Shown here: piece after piece, positions 17,535-25,771 of the stretch | Position numbering within the stretch: position 1 is the stretch's first letter | How the letters are laid out: every line of letters begins with the position of its first letter | Assembly: GCF_001270265.1 (NCBI RefSeq) | Contig: NZ_LGAP01000002.1 | Location: forward strand, 618,001-682,000 | Source: Ensifer adhaerens | GTDB lineage: Bacteria; Pseudomonadota; Alphaproteobacteria; Rhizobiales; Rhizobiaceae | DNA: 64,000 nucleotides | Reading direction: 5' to 3' | The notes under the pieces: model-generated | What the model saw: only the letters and a program-made list of their open reading frames with translations | Told to the model about the DNA's origin: nothing | Database searches by the model: none | Made by a program: the position numbers and the translations under genes

Positions 17535-19244
17535 ATGATCCAGAAATCCCATTCCATCAAGAACGGCATGCCGGAAGCGGCGGTAAAGTATCAGCCTTAC
17601 CCGCAGATTGCGCTTGCCGAACGTACCTGGCCGTCGAAGACGATCACAAAGGCGCCGATCTGGTGCTCGGTCGACCTGCGTGACGGCAACCAGTCGCTCG
17701 TCGACCCGATGGGCCATGACCGTAAGGCGCGCATGTTCCAGCTGCTGCTGGACATGGGCTTCAAGGAAATCGAGATCGGCTTTCCCTCGGCCTCGCAGAC
17801 GGACTTCGACTTCGCCCGCTGGTGCATCGAAGAGGGCAACGTCGCTGAAGACGTGTCGCTGCAGGTGCTGGTGCAGTGCCGGCCGGAGCTGATCACCCGG
17901 ACCTTCGAAGCGCTGCAGGGCGCCCACAAGCCGATCGTGCATTTCTACAATTCCACGAGTGAACTGCAGCGCAGGGTGGTGTTTGCCAAGGACGTTGCCG
18001 GCATCAAGCAGATCGCAACCGACGCGGCCAAGATGATCACCGACATGGCGGCCAAGGCCGGCGGCGGCTATCGCTTCGAGTATTCGCCGGAGAGCTTCAC
18101 CGGCACCGAGCTGGAAGTGGCACTGGAGATCTGCAACGCGGTCACCGAGATCATCAGGCCGACCCCGGACAACAAGCTGATCCTCAACCTGCCGTCGACC
18201 GTCGAGATGGCGACGCCGAACATATATGCCGACCAGATCGAATGGATGTGCCGCAACCTCGACAATCGCGAGAGCCTGATCATTTCGCTGCATCCACACA
18301 ACGACCGCGGCACGGGCATCGCGGCGACCGAGCTCGGCCTGATGGCCGGTGCCGACCGCGTCGAAGGTACGCTGTTCGGCAATGGCGAGCGCACGGGCAA
18401 TGTCGACGTTGTGACGCTGGCGTTGAACATGTTCACCCAGGGCGTGGATCCGAAGCTGGACTGCTCCGATATCGAGCGGATCAAGGAAGTCTACGAGTAT
18501 TCCAACCAGATGGTCATTCCGGAGCGCCACCCCTACGTCGGCGAGCTGGTCTATACGGCGTTCTCCGGCTCGCACCAGGATGCGATCAACAAGGGCATGA
18601 AGGCGATCAAGACCGCCAACAAGCCGTTGTGGGAAGTGCCGTACCTGCCGATCGATCCGCGTGACGTCGGCCGCTCCTACGAGGCGATCATCCGCATCAA
18701 TTCGCAGTCGGGCAAGGGCGGCATCGCCTATATCCTGCAGGAAGACTACGGCATCAACCTGCCGCGCAACCTGCAGGTGGAGTTCCGCGAAGACATCCAG
18801 CGCATCACCGACGAGGAAGGCAAGGAGCTACCCTCCAAGCGCATCCACGAGCGTTTCATCGAGCGTTATGTCGAGCAGCCGGGCGCGCGCATCAAGTTCG
18901 TCGATCACCACACCTATCCGGTGGGTGAACACAAGGGTGTGCGCGTGGTTTCGGCCGAGATCGCCGACAACGGCGAGATCAAGCGCATCGAGGGCAAGGG
19001 CACCGGTCCGATCGACGGCTTCATCAACGCGCTGTCGATCTATCTCGGCGTCGATCTCTCGGTCGCCGACTATTCCGAGCATTCGCTGCAGCACGGCTCG
19101 AACGCCGCCGCCATTGCTTACGTCGAGATGGAGCATCCCGGCGGCAAGCTGTTCGGCGCCGGCATCAACACCAACATCGTGGCGGCCTCGTTGGAAGCGA
19201 TCGTCTCGGCTGCCAACCGCGTGTTGGAGATGAAAAACGCCTGA
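17535..19244 (+). CDS. leuA: 2-isopropylmalate synthase
   Basis: It condenses 3-methyl-2-oxobutanoate with acetyl-CoA, the committed step of leucine synthesis. The 569 residues fit the long proteobacterial LeuA type. SVDLRDGNQSLVDPM opens the TIM barrel with the DRDG-like metal and base motif. SLHPHNDRGTGIAATELGLMAGADRVEGTLFGNGERTGN holds the HxH metal ligands and the signature. The C-terminal third is the regulatory domain that binds leucine. GAAGAGAAGC precedes the ATG. A leucine-rich leader upstream suggests leucine-dependent expression. Confidence 0.97.
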   Translation: MIQKSHSIKNGMPEAAVKYQPYPQIALAERTWPSKTITKAPIWCSVDLRDGNQSLVDPMGHDRKARMFQLLLDMGFKEIEIGFPSASQTDFDFARWCIEEGNVAEDVSLQVLVQCRPELITRTFEALQGAHKPIVHFYNSTSELQRRVVFAKDVAGIKQIATDAAKMITDMAAKAGGGYRFEYSPESFTGTELEVALEICNAVTEIIRPTPDNKLILNLPSTVEMATPNIYADQIEWMCRNLDNRESLIISLHPHNDRGTGIAATELGLMAGADRVEGTLFGNGERTGNVDVVTLALNMFTQGVDPKLDCSDIERIKEVYEYSNQMVIPERHPYVGELVYTAFSGSHQDAINKGMKAIKTANKPLWEVPYLPIDPRDVGRSYEAIIRINSQSGKGGIAYILQEDYGINLPRNLQVEFREDIQRITDEEGKELPSKRIHERFIERYVEQPGARIKFVDHHTYPVGEHKGVRVVSAEIADNGEIKRIEGKGTGPIDGFINALSIYLGVDLSVADYSEHSLQHGSNAAAIAYVEMEHPGGKLFGAGINTNIVAASLEAIVSAANRVLEMKNA

Positions 19245-19253
19245 TCAGCAAAA

Positions 19254-19285
19254 CGCCGCGCGTCGAGATCGACGCGCGGCGCTTT
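19254..19285 (+). terminator. leuA terminator
   Basis: CGCCGCGCGTCG (19254-19265) pairs with CGACGCGCGGCG (19270-19281), followed by CTTTC. Confidence 0.8.
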
Positions 19286-19360
19286 CATTCGGAATCTAAT
19301 TCACTGAAAGGCGGTCTTCCGGCAAGGCCGGCGATGATGGCTTTGGGCCATTCTAGGCGT

Positions 19361-19741
19361 TCAGCCCTGTCGCGCCTTGCGGTTGGCGTAGCGCCGGTCG
19401 CGCTCTGCCTTGCGGGCCGCTTCGTCCTCGATCACGCGTGAGATGCGGCTCTTGTCGGCGGCTTCGCGCGCTTCGGCCTCGGCTCTCGCGGCAGCGGTGA
19501 TTGCCGCTTCGCGTTCTGCCGCCTCGGCTTGCAGACGCTCGCGCTCCTCGATCTTTACGCGTTCGCGGTTGATACGCCGCTCCTCGCGGGCGGCAGCGAC
19601 GGCCTGACGCTGAGCCTGACGGGCGAGTTCGGTCGGTTCTGCGGCCTCTTTTGCGGCGCGATAGGCTTGAAGAAGCGCTTTCTTCGCATCGGCAGCGGCG
19701 CTGCGACGGTCGGTGAGTTCACTGTTTCTGATGTTTCTCAA
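19361..19741 (-). CDS. DUF6481-type charged coiled-coil protein
   Basis: The 126 residues are almost wholly Ala, Arg, Glu and Lys, in a pattern that predicts one long helix or coiled coil (for example REERRINRERVKIEERERLQ). No signal or membrane segment is seen. It resembles the DUF6481 family of rhizobia (recalled). It follows a 74-residue charged protein gene and cspA on the same strand, so it may belong to a cold-shock or RNA-related group; that role is inferred. Confidence 0.7.
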   Translation of the reverse strand: MRNIRNSELTDRRSAAADAKKALLQAYRAAKEAAEPTELARQAQRQAVAAAREERRINRERVKIEERERLQAEAAEREAAITAAARAEAEAREAADKSRISRVIEDEAARKAERDRRYANRKARQG

Positions 19742-19778
19742 GTCTCTATTCCAGTTGAGGTGTCACCCTGACTGAAAG

Positions 19779-20003
19779 TCAGGCCTTTCTGACACGTTTC
19801 GAAACGGGGGCGGCGGCGGCCGCCAGGCGATCTTGCAACTCCTTTGCCAGACGAGCTTCGCGCAGGCGCAGGGTCTTTTCTTCGCGAGCCTGGACGATGG
19901 CGTCGAGCTCTTCGACCGCGCTGTCACGGGCAAAGAACTGCGATTGCTCCTTGGCAAAGGCAATCTCAGCCCGCTGGCGCGATTTGTTATGGGTCTCTGT
20001 CAT
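19779..20003 (-). CDS. small charged hypothetical protein (74 residues)
   Basis: The frame from ATG 20003 starts MTETHNKSRQRAEIAFAKEQ and stays helical and highly charged, ending in VSKRVRKA. I do not recognise a family. The longer frame to 20162 has an unlikely composition and is rejected. The composition matches that of the DUF6481-type protein 37 bases downstream, and cspA lies about 190 bases upstream on the same strand. The ribosome site is weak. Confidence 0.6.
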   Translation of the reverse strand: MTETHNKSRQRAEIAFAKEQSQFFARDSAVEELDAIVQAREEKTLRLREARLAKELQDRLAAAAAPVSKRVRKA

Positions 20004-20190
20004 TGGGGATCCCGATCTTTCAGGCGCGCCTACGTTTTCTGGCATCATTCCCGATGCGCAATGCAGTCGCGGTGGGCGTGCATTCGGTGCACGAAAACGA
20101 AAAAAGGCCAGGCATTTTGCCTGACCTTGATGGGTATCATGCTCTCGACAGTGCCAGTACATCCGTGGTCAAGGGAGAGCCGATACCGAT

Positions 20191-20400
20191 TTAAGCTGCC
20201 TGAAGGTTGCAGGCAGACATCTTGCCCGACTTGTTGTCGCGCTCCATGTCGTAGGAGACCTTCTGGCCTTCGACGATTTCGCGCATGCCAGCGCGCTCGA
20301 CGGCGGAGATGTGGACGAATGCGTCCGGGCCGCCGTTGTCAGGCTGAATGAAGCCGAAGCCCTTGGTGGAATTAAACCATTTAACTGTGCCGGTGGTCAT
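20191..20400 (-). CDS. cspA: cold-shock protein (CspA family)
   Basis: A 69-residue single cold-shock domain that binds single-stranded RNA or DNA. VKWFNSTKGFGFIQPDNGG has RNP1 (KGFGFI), and DAFVHISAVE has RNP2. GAGAGGG lies 7-8 bases before the ATG. The 5' untranslated region predicted from the upstream promoter is about 140 bases, as usual for cold-inducible csp genes. The ORF could be extended five codons upstream, but the SD favours MTTGTVKW. Confidence 0.95.
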   Translation of the reverse strand: MTTGTVKWFNSTKGFGFIQPDNGGPDAFVHISAVERAGMREIVEGQKVSYDMERDNKSGKMSACNLQAA

Positions 20401-20545
20401 GATGAACCCTCTCATAGCATATTGAACGACCGCGACGCGGAAGCGTTGCGGATGGTGATAGCGATTTTTGAAAGGAAGGTTCGTTCAGGGCGCGGTTGCT
20501 AAATGCGCGGTAACCAAAGCTCAGCAAGCAAATATCGATTTGCCA

Positions 20546-20574
20546 GAGATAGAGACAAAGTATTGAAATGTCAA
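20546..20574 (-). promoter_or_regulatory. cspA promoter
   Basis: On the minus strand, TTGACA (20574-20569), a 17-base spacer and TATCTC (20551-20546) form a good sigma-70 promoter. The start would be near 20539, giving a leader of about 140 bases. Confidence 0.65.
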
Positions 20575-20879
20575 CCGTTGGTTTTTTCTTGCCGGATTTT
20601 ACGAGTTTTTCGGTGGCTGTGGCAACCCAATTCGAACTCAATATTTGGCCGTTGCGGCATATGTATTTTGCGGCGTGGTCGCGGGCGTAACCGTTTGGTT
20701 GCCTACACAAATTTCTGCTTAATCCAAATACGGTCGCACGAATTATGCTTTCTGCCCTGCGGTGGCCGATGTCATGATTTTCATGACATCGAAATCCGCC
20801 TTCGGAACAGGCGCTGCCGTGGATCGGTTCCCGAATTTTGGCGGAGGTTGCGGCTCAACCAGGCTGAGAAGGCGTTGGC
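20575..20879. other. AT-richer intergenic region with a perfect dyad
   Basis: No gene is supported. The region lies between the anti-sigma stop and the cspA promoter. It contains GATGTCATGA/TCATGACATC (20768-20777 and 20781-20790), a perfect 10-bp dyad with a 3-base loop. The dyad could end the sigma/anti-sigma transcript or bind a regulator. Confidence 0.5.
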
Positions 20880-21707
20880 TCAGATCGTCGTTGCGACCGC
20901 TTCGGCGAGCTCGTGCAGGCCGACGCTGGACGACGGACCGACGACGACGAAAGACGCGCCGCCACGCTGCCAGGAAACCATGCCGAGATCGTCGCGGATG
21001 CTTTCGGAGAACTTGTCGGATTGCGGGCTGTTGCTGTCCTTGAGGAAACAGATCGCAAACACATCGCCATCGGCATTGCGATAGATGAGCTGTCCGACGG
21101 GTTTGCTGTTGGCGACAAGCAGGCGCGCACCTTCGAAGTTCAGGCCCTTGCCGGTCAGATTGGGGATGGTGAACGGGACACCGACGCTGGAGGCGAGCCA
21201 TGTCTCGATCTTCGGCGCGTCGGAGGCCGGAACCTCGACGAGGCGTTCCTTCTGGCGCGAATAGATGCGGTGGTAATCGGCGATGTCGTCAAGCCAGGTG
21301 CGAGCCGACGCCAGCTTCGTCGGCTCGGCGACGTTGTTGGCCGTGCCGATGATAAAGCCGGTGGCGCCACCGACCAACACCAGCGCCACGGATGCCGCCA
21401 CCACGCGCGGCCAGATGCGTGCACTGCGCACATTGGCGGCCGCGATCGTTACGCGTTCCGCCTTGGGGTTAATGCCGGAGCCCTGCTTGATCTGGCGCAC
21501 CAGAGCCAGCGGAACGGGATCGTGCAAGAAATCTTCGAAAGCCGTGTTGCCGAAGGCGCTGCCCGCCTTCAGCTTTTCGTACAACGCCTTGGCGTCCTCG
21601 TCGCGAGCGAGAAGTGTCTCGAGTTCAGTCTTCTCTGCCTCGCCGAGTTCGCCGTCTATGTAGGCGCACAACCGGATTTCGAGCGCGTGACCTTTCGTCT
21701 GCTGCAA
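20880..21707 (-). CDS. membrane-anchored anti-sigma factor
   Basis: The 275 residues begin with a helical cytoplasmic domain (RLCAYIDGELGEAEKTELETLL), typical of anti-sigma factors though without the full zinc HxxxCxxC. One membrane segment follows at about residues 101-121 (VVAASVALVLVGGATGFIIG), then a periplasmic sensor domain. It lies directly after the ECF sigma gene. The start must be TTG at 21707, because an in-frame TGA two codons upstream (the sigma stop) blocks any earlier start. It probably holds the sigma factor at the membrane until a signal arrives. Confidence 0.85.
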   Translation of the reverse strand: MQQTKGHALEIRLCAYIDGELGEAEKTELETLLARDEDAKALYEKLKAGSAFGNTAFEDFLHDPVPLALVRQIKQGSGINPKAERVTIAAANVRSARIWPRVVAASVALVLVGGATGFIIGTANNVAEPTKLASARTWLDDIADYHRIYSRQKERLVEVPASDAPKIETWLASSVGVPFTIPNLTGKGLNFEGARLLVANSKPVGQLIYRNADGDVFAICFLKDSNSPQSDKFSESIRDDLGMVSWQRGGASFVVVGPSSSVGLHELAEAVATTI

Positions 21708-21710
21708 CGG

Positions 21711-22229
21711 TCAAGCCCTCCTTTCGGTGTTCTCGGAAATCATCGCCGCGAGCCTCAGGCGCGCCGTCGACAGCCTGCTCATCACCGTGCCGATGGGGAT
21801 GCCGAGGATATCGGCGGTCTCGCGGTAGCTGTGGCCTTCGACATTGACCAGAAGGAAGGTGCTTGCCAGGCCTTCGGGCATAGAGAGGATCATCTTCTGC
21901 AATTGGTTGGCGTAGACCGCTTTCTCGGCCGAGGCCTCGACGCTCAGTTCATCCTGGTCGGACACATCGATCGTGCCGCTGCCGGTGCGGACCTTCCGCT
22001 TGCGGATTTCGTCGACCCAAAGATTGCGCGTCATTGCGTAGATCCAGCTTTCGAGGCGGCCTTCTCCGTTCCAGAGGTGACTGCGCGTAATCGCTCTTTC
22101 GCAAGCTTCCTGGACAAGGTCATCGGCATCATGTGCATTGCGCGTCAATGTCATCGCGAAACGGCGCAATTTGGGCAGCAGGCTGACCAAGTCGCGTCTG
22201 AAGTCCTTCGTTTCTGCCGCTGGGCGCAT
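21711..22229 (-). CDS. ECF (sigma-70 family) RNA polymerase sigma factor
   Basis: About 172 residues. Region 2 includes NAHDADDLVQEACERAITRS and the DNA-melting stretch RLESWIYAMTRNLWVDEIRK. Region 4 has the helix-turn-helix GHSYRETADILGIPIGTVMSRL. GGAAG 5 bases before the ATG at 22229 supports this start over 22322. The anti-sigma gene starts 3 bases after its stop, giving a classic coupled pair. The stimulus and regulon are unknown. The group resembles short alphaproteobacterial ECFs, but I do not assign a subgroup. Confidence 0.92.
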   Translation of the reverse strand: MRPAAETKDFRRDLVSLLPKLRRFAMTLTRNAHDADDLVQEACERAITRSHLWNGEGRLESWIYAMTRNLWVDEIRKRKVRTGSGTIDVSDQDELSVEASAEKAVYANQLQKMILSMPEGLASTFLLVNVEGHSYRETADILGIPIGTVMSRLSTARLRLAAMISENTERRA

Positions 22230-22518
22230 TGCTCTTCCAAATGAAACGTGCGGGATCGTGTCTTTATTCGCCAAGTAATATCCACGGCGAATGATATGAA
22301 ACATTTGGTCCTTAGTCTGCAAGGGAAGTCACGGATCGGAAAGCGAAATCTGTTCTTTCGCGCGCCATTATCCCAAAAACCTTCGCTCGTCCGCACCCGC
22401 GCTGCCGGGTAGTCGTTACGGTAAACTGCAAGGCCCGGCCGGCATTGCGTCAAAGTTCGGCCCGAATCTGATCGGCACTCATCCGCACAACTGCAGGTCG
22501 TTGCCGGGGGAAGTGTGA

Positions 22519-23418
22519 ATGAACAAACAAGAATGCGGTAGTGCAGGCCTTGACGGTCGGCGATCCACGGGGCGATCGCGTCCTGATCGGTTGCGGCCAG
22601 CACTGGCCTGCATCCGGATCACGGGGCTCACCGCGTTGCTGGCAGGCCTTGCCGCCTGCCAGAGCGCGTCTCTCAGCGAAACCGGTTCGCTGTCGTCCTA
22701 CAAGGATTTCGTCGCCAGCGATGGCATGGTGACCAAGACGAAGTATCGGGTGGATTCAGGTTCGACCAAGAACGTCAAGACCGTGCATCTGATTCCGACA
22801 ACCTTTGCCTCCAATGCCGATGTCGGCAAGCTCGGCGATCCGCAGAAGAAACTGGTGGCAACGGCCATCGACCGGTCGCTATGCGAGGCGTTGAGCGCAC
22901 ATTTCGATGTCGTGCCGGTATCGAAGCCGGCGGATATGGCCGTGCGCTCCGTGGTCAGCAAGGTCAAGGCGACGAATGCCGTCGTCGCCGGCGTGTCGAC
23001 CGTGACCTCGGCGGTCGCCCCTGTGCCGGTACCGCGCATTCCGATCGGCCTTGGCAGTCTCGCCGTCGAGGCGGAGGCCTTCGATGCGAAGGGCAAGCAG
23101 ATCGCCGGGCTGACATGGGCGCGCGGAGCCAACATCCTGACCAATGGTTCGCGCGCGTCGACCGCCGCCGACGCGTTCGAACTGGCCGGCGATTTTTCCG
23201 ACGATTTCAGCGCGTTGCTGGCAAAATCGAACGACCCGATGAAGTCCGGCTTCGAGCTGCCGTCGATGAAGAACGTCTCGAACAGCGTCTCCTATGCCGT
23301 CACCGGCAAGTCGACCGATCCCGATTGCGCCATTTTCGGGCGTGGCTCGGGCGTGACGGGCATCGTCGGCGGCGCGCTGGGCCTGCCGCCGGAATGGACC
23401 GAGGAGAAGCGCAGCTGA
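22519..23418 (+). CDS. DUF3313-type lipoprotein
   Basis: The 299 residues carry a late signal peptide with lipobox LAGLAAC (Cys47), so it is likely exported and lipidated. The body resembles the DUF3313 family (SYKDFVASDGMVTKTKYRVD, then alternating beta and Ala/Val-rich stretches); this match is moderate. GGGGGAAG precedes the ATG. It is divergent from the ECF sigma gene, and such lipoproteins are often envelope-stress targets, so it could be a regulon member (inference). Confidence 0.7.
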   Translation: MNKQECGSAGLDGRRSTGRSRPDRLRPALACIRITGLTALLAGLAACQSASLSETGSLSSYKDFVASDGMVTKTKYRVDSGSTKNVKTVHLIPTTFASNADVGKLGDPQKKLVATAIDRSLCEALSAHFDVVPVSKPADMAVRSVVSKVKATNAVVAGVSTVTSAVAPVPVPRIPIGLGSLAVEAEAFDAKGKQIAGLTWARGANILTNGSRASTAADAFELAGDFSDDFSALLAKSNDPMKSGFELPSMKNVSNSVSYAVTGKSTDPDCAIFGRGSGVTGIVGGALGLPPEWTEEKRS

Positions 23419-23482
23419 GGAAAGGCTTCTTGGGTCGATGCCGCGGCTGCCTTCCCATGTTGGGGAAGGCAGAGGGCATGCA

Positions 23483-24034
23483 TCAATATTGTCTGACGCC
23501 GCCGAGCGACTGCAGCAGCGAGCGATAGGCCCAGCTATCCTCGCCGCCGCGATCGCGGATCTCGACCAGCTGCACCCGGGCATCCTCGATCTGACCCTGC
23601 TCGATCAGGGCCTGGCCCATGTAGGAGCGGGCGAGGACATAGTTCTCGTCGGCCTGAAGCGCGCGCTTGTAATACTGCATGCCGAGTTCCATGCGGCCGG
23701 CCTTGCGGTTGGCATAACCGAGATAGTTCAGGACGCGGGCGCTCTTTTGATCCTTGACGGCGCCGAGAACCTTGATGGAGTTCTCATACTGGCCGGCATA
23801 GGCAAGCTCGCGGGCGGCCTCGAAAAGGATGTCGTCGCCGAGGTCGCTCTTCTTGGCGTTGACGCAAGCGTTCTTCTTGGCATCCCAGATCTTGCCGTTG
23901 GTGCATTCGCTGCTCGTCTTGGTTTTCTTCGGCGGCTCGCTGGTGTCCTCGCCGGCGGCCATGGCCGTCTGGCCTGCAAAGGCAGCTGTGCTGGCCATAA
24001 ACAGGGCACATAGAATGGTCTTGCGGTACATCAT
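23483..24034 (-). CDS. exported tetratricopeptide-repeat protein
   Basis: A 183-residue protein with a signal peptide (TILCALFMASTAAFAGQTAMA), a Lys-rich linker with two Cys (SSECTNGKIWDAKKNACVN), and TPR helices at about residues 75-150 (ARVLNYLGYANRKAGRMELGMQYYKRALQ, NYVLARSYMGQALIEQG). It is probably periplasmic and used for protein contacts. ATG at 24034 or 24031 could start it; GGGAGATAG precedes both. It is convergent with the DUF3313 lipoprotein gene. Confidence 0.85.
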   Translation of the reverse strand: MMYRKTILCALFMASTAAFAGQTAMAAGEDTSEPPKKTKTSSECTNGKIWDAKKNACVNAKKSDLGDDILFEAARELAYAGQYENSIKVLGAVKDQKSARVLNYLGYANRKAGRMELGMQYYKRALQADENYVLARSYMGQALIEQGQIEDARVQLVEIRDRGGEDSWAYRSLLQSLGGVRQY

Positions 24035-24236
24035 GCCTATCTCCCATCATCTGCAACGGCGCCGAGCACGCCATTTCCGGCACAGAGAATAGATCGCTCT
24101 GCCGGTTGTGGGAACCCGAACGGGAGTGTGACGCATGACGATGCGCAATTATTCGCCCGGCGACGAGATTCCGGCAAAGTCCGGCCCGGCCGCTCGCTCA
24201 ACCGCCTTGCACGAGAGCGAATGCACACAGCATGTG

Positions 24237-25139
24237 TTAGAACCGGGTGGTTTCGACCAACGTCGCGCCGGTCGCATCGGCGTTGAGCGCGTAGCGCTCG
24301 CGGGTGAGGTGCCAGTTGCCGGCCTCGCCGGCAATCGTGAACAGGTTGTAGGCGGCCTGCGGCTTGTGGCCGCCCGGGCCCTGCGACGCGGAGGAGATGC
24401 CGACGACCGGCACGGGGCCGTTCGGGCCCTTCAGCGTATAGACGGTGTTCAGGTGCGTGTGGCCGTGGATCACCAGTTCGGCGCCGCCCGACGAGATCGT
24501 CGCTGCAAACCGGCGGATGCCGAGCATGCGCTTGTGCAGCGAGGTGGCGCCGCGGATCGGCGGATGGTGGATCATCACCACGCGGAAGAGCCCGGCATCG
24601 CCCGCCTGGCGCAGCAGGTTGACGGTGGCGCGCGCCTGCCTCTGGCCGAAATACCCGCTGGCGGCAAAGGGCGGTGTCGCCACTGCGGTCGAGCAGCCGA
24701 TCAGCGCCACCGGGCCGCGCACCCGCATATAGGGGAAACAACGGTGGCCCTCGTGCCAATTGGTCGGGGCGCCATCGGCCCGCATATAGGGATACCAGGC
24801 GCGCGTCGTCTTCTCGTAGGCGCCGGGTACATAGGCATCGTGATTGCCCGGGACGATCGAGATGTTGGCGGGATCGCCGGCGTCTTCGAGCCACTCGGTG
24901 ACCGCCGTGATCTCCCGCGACGAGGCGAGGTTCACCAGGTCTCCGGTGATCGCCATGTGGTCGGGATCGTGCTTCTCGATATCGGCCATCAGGCAGTCGA
25001 GCGTGCCCGTGAACAAGTGCCTTCTACGGTTCCGGTGCCAGTTGACGAAGCCGGTGATGCGCTTGGAGGCAAGCTCCCTCAAGGAGAGGTCGGGCAGAGG
25101 GCCGAGATGGACATCGGAGATATGGGCGAGTTTGAACAT
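24237..25139 (-). CDS. calcineurin-like metallophosphoesterase
   Basis: A 300-residue cytoplasmic phosphoesterase with the full dinuclear metal set in order: ISDVHLG (D9, H11), ITGDLVN, VPGNHDAY, MIHHPP and VIHGHTHLN. It resembles Icc/CpdA-like phosphodiesterases, though the substrate (cAMP, UDP-sugar or other) cannot be told. The divergent NUDIX gene starts 68 bases away, so the two share a short promoter region. Confidence 0.93.
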   Translation of the reverse strand: MFKLAHISDVHLGPLPDLSLRELASKRITGFVNWHRNRRRHLFTGTLDCLMADIEKHDPDHMAITGDLVNLASSREITAVTEWLEDAGDPANISIVPGNHDAYVPGAYEKTTRAWYPYMRADGAPTNWHEGHRCFPYMRVRGPVALIGCSTAVATPPFAASGYFGQRQARATVNLLRQAGDAGLFRVVMIHHPPIRGATSLHKRMLGIRRFAATISSGGAELVIHGHTHLNTVYTLKGPNGPVPVVGISSASQGPGGHKPQAAYNLFTIAGEAGNWHLTRERYALNADATGATLVETTRF

Positions 25140-25207
25140 CGTCCCCGTCTAGCGCATATTCCGGTTGAGGGGAATCATGTCGCCGGATTAATCCGGTCTG
25201 GCAGTAA

Positions 25208-25717
25208 ATGCGGGAGGAATGGCATCTGGAACAGCAGCGGCCACCGGAGATGCGGCGCTGGTATCTTCGCGTCCTGATGCGTCTGGCCCATGGCTATTAC
25301 GCGTTGTCGCGCGGCATGACGATCGGCGTGCGCGCCGCCTGTTTTGACGGCGAGGGACGCGTGTTCCTGGTGCGGCATTCCTATCTTCCCGGCTGGCACC
25401 TGCCGGGCGGAGGGCTGGACCGGAACGAGACCGCGCTCGAAGGCCTGCTGCGCGAACTGCGCGAGGAGGGCAATCTGGAGACGACGGTCCCGCCGACGCT
25501 GGTGCAGGTCTATTACAACAGGCGCACGAGCCGTCGTGATCACGTGGTCTTCTACCGCTGCGACGGCGTGCGCCAGACAAGGGTGAAGGTGCCGGATCTC
25601 GAGATCGCCGCAAGCGGCTTCTTCGCGCTGGGCGATCTGCCTGACGATGCCACTCCGGCCACCCGCCGCCGGCTTGCCGAGCTGGCGGGCAGCGCTGCTT
25701 TCGACACTTACTGGTAG
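25208..25717 (+). CDS. NUDIX hydrolase with a variant Nudix box
   Basis: A 169-residue protein with the Nudix box in GGGLDRNETALEGLLRELREE followed by GNL. The catalytic REUxEE glutamates are present, but the later conserved Gly is shifted (REEGNL, where EExGU is expected). WHLPGGG before it is typical. It probably hydrolyses a nucleoside diphosphate derivative; the substrate is unknown. The start at 25208 has no strong ribosome site, so the N-terminus is uncertain. Confidence 0.88.
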   Translation: MREEWHLEQQRPPEMRRWYLRVLMRLAHGYYALSRGMTIGVRAACFDGEGRVFLVRHSYLPGWHLPGGGLDRNETALEGLLRELREEGNLETTVPPTLVQVYYNRRTSRRDHVVFYRCDGVRQTRVKVPDLEIAASGFFALGDLPDDATPATRRRLAELAGSAAFDTYW

Positions 25718-25771
25718 GGTGCAAAGCGCCGCCGTGCGCCCTGAACGCGCGACGGCGCCCTAAGCTGCCGC

